Source: Viscum album
Lineage: Eukaryota > Streptophyta > Magnoliopsida > Santalales > Viscaceae
Direction: 5' to 3'
NCBI GenBank assembly: GCA_963277665.1
Contig: OY728165.1
Location: 1,151,184,050 to 1,151,248,049, forward strand
DNA: 64,000 nt
Shown one piece after another: positions 62,668 through 64,000 of this stretch. A program made the translations under genes and the position numbers. Under the pieces are notes generated by a model. That model was given only the letters and a program-made list of their open reading frames with translations, was not told where the DNA came from and made no database searches. Numbering within the stretch: position 1 is the first letter of the stretch; every line of letters begins with the position of its first letter.

Positions 62668-63225
62668 CGGATCGTAATTCGGAGCTCAGACAAAGAAGTT
62701 AGAGGAGGAAGACTTCTTGATCATCCAAGAGTGTCGTCGTGCAAAGAAGAAGTGATTGGTCTGGAAATAATCCGAAACCCTTTATTATATAGGCAACGAA
62801 TAGGTAAAACAGTATGCAGCGTGTATTGATGAATACACGGTGTGACCGTACACCCGTTACGCGTTTTGACTGGTCAACACATGAAACGTCACGCGGTTTC
62901 CACACATTTTAATAATAATGATAATTCTATTAATATGTGGTGTTTTGTTGACCTGAGGCATGAGTCATAAAAAGTAGCTCATTAATGGTCTTAAAATGAC
63001 CGTAATAATTTCAGGGTTACGCTGTCGCTGACGGATCGTCAATCCGATACCGTATGAGGGAGATATGTTGGATACAAGATCCCGTAATAATAACAATATT
63101 AAATCTATTAATTCATGAGCGTTTCGGGAACCCAATCCAGAAACCCGAAAAAGACATCCAATATTGGACTCAAAAATTTCGTCCCACAGTCAGGGTCGCA
63201 CTGCCACTGATGGTTCGTGAAACCG
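62668..63225. repeat. Four phased hairpins in diverged ~180-bp tandem units
   Basis: Hairpins: 62668-62681 (CGGAT-CGTA-ATTCG), 62837-62849 (ACGGT-GTG-ACCGT), 63032-63046 (CGGAT-CGTCA-ATCCG) and 63211-63225 (TGGTT-CGTGA-AACCG), about 169, 195 and 179 bp apart. Around the last two, 28 of 38 bases match (63011 onwards against 63190 onwards). The AT-rich spacers also repeat (TAATAATAACAATATT at 63084 and 63274), so these are old tandem units. Confidence 0.7.
62781..62793 (-). promoter_or_regulatory. TATA box of the long LTR
   Basis: The minus strand reads CCTATATAATAAAGG. It lies about 290 bp before the donor-like motif TTTTGAGGTAGGGG, similar to the arrangement in the 3.7 kb LTR family (about 175 bp there). 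Confidence 0.55.
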
Positions 63226-64000
63226 AGGTCGCACGAAGAAGTTATTGTGAAAAAAGTGTTTTATAAAAAAAAATTAATAATAACAATATTTTATTATTAT
63301 TATTAATCAATTATTTATTTATTTTTCATAACTCCAGAAGAAATCACGTTTTGGAGTCTTCATGGGCACTAGAATTAAACACCAATTCCTCCTTTTTCAT
63401 TTATTTGTCTTTTAATTTATTTCTCTTATTATTTTTTTTTCTCTCTCCAATCTATTTTTTTCTTTCATGATTCTCTCCCACAACCAAAAGTGGCGCCTCC
63501 AATTTCTTTTACCCCATGTGGAACGCCTCAAACTCCATTCTCACTTCATCTTTATTATTTAATAAAATTAATAATAATAACACCCATAATTAATGTACTA
63601 ATTTAATCCCATTAAATTAGTTTACCATGGTTATTAAGTTAAAACCATTCCATTTAATTAAATTCAAATAATTTAATTTACTAACCAAAAATTAAACCCA
63701 TTTAATTTAATTTACCAATCACACACATATTTCTGTCACCTTTATCATTATTATTTAATTCAATAGTAATAAATCCTCTTTCAATTTCATCAACGGGTCC
63801 CCATCATTAACATTAATAATTATTATTATTATTGACACCCATTATTTTCATATAATTACTCCATACATCCCATAACATTATATTCACGCAGGGCTGGGAA
63901 CCACATTCACGTGCCTCTACATGTTATTATTATTATAACAAATTATTATATAATAATACACTTTTAATGTTATTAACACAATTCCACCTTTAATTGTGGA

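Larger units (their letters stand above)
60628..64000 (-). repeat. Long LTR of another gypsy-type element, cut by the window end
   Basis: Starts TGTCACGACCGCC (the inward end of many plant gypsy LTRs, minus orientation). In minus sense it has a TATA box TATATAATAAAGG (62781-62793), a donor-like TTTTGAGGTAGGGG (about 62488-62501), tandem repeats (61290-61540) and U3 hairpins (62668-63225). No primer site lies to the left of 60628, so this is a 3' LTR or a solo LTR rather than a 5' LTR. Its other end is outside the window. Small frames inside (60590-61528, 62699-62905) look accidental. Confidence 0.65.

Overview
The window looks like nuclear DNA from a plant, most likely a flowering plant with a large, repeat-rich genome. 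It is AT-rich, CpG-poor and full of stop codons in every frame. Everything I can name is transposon-derived: a Ty1/copia Sirevirus-type element with an env-like gene, Ty3/gypsy-related LTR elements using an initiator-Met tRNA primer site, a CACTA (En/Spm) DNA transposon, and a tRNA-derived SINE. I found no intact host gene, tRNA, rRNA or CRISPR array. The species cannot be fixed from this sequence alone.

Layout. 1-20164: very old, mutated sequence. A degenerate gypsy gag (about 10640-11322) and a gypsy integrase C-terminus (about 4605-4905) lie in gag-to-pol order on the minus strand, and 17217-17960 (minus) is a nearly open frame made of 11-residue GGPPH repeats. 20165-33062: a complete but broken Sirevirus-like copia element on the minus strand, with 1.82 kb LTRs, PBS, gag, pol, a minisatellite, an env-like frame and multiplied polypurine tracts. 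33063-33695: spacer with a short tandem repeat. 33696-43736: a minus-strand LTR element with unusually long 3.7 kb LTRs, PBS and PPT, but only a gag gene inside (TR-GAG type); a SINE sits in its interior. 43737-46433 and 56479 to about 56835: the two halves of an older LTR of the same family, split by a 10 kb CACTA element (46434-56475) with TIRs, an ATT/ATT target duplication and blocks of C-rich minisatellite. 56836-60627: unassigned degenerate sequence. 60628-64000: part of another long LTR, minus strand, running off the window.

Order of events (inference): the older LTR came first and the CACTA element later split it. The 3.7 kb-LTR element (LTRs differing by about a tenth where I compared them) lies directly against the older copy. 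The Sirevirus (about 13% LTR difference in one 97-base hand count) and the SINE are further insertions.

The most interesting signal is not a gene. Two different LTR families here carry short GC-rich hairpins spaced about 170-190 bp apart, in diverged tandem units of roughly nucleosome length. In the 60628-64000 LTR, two of the hairpins differ by a compensating A-T to T-A change in the stem while the loop stays CGT-N-A. The 3.7 kb LTR family also keeps two 5'-splice-site-like motifs in its leader in all three copies.
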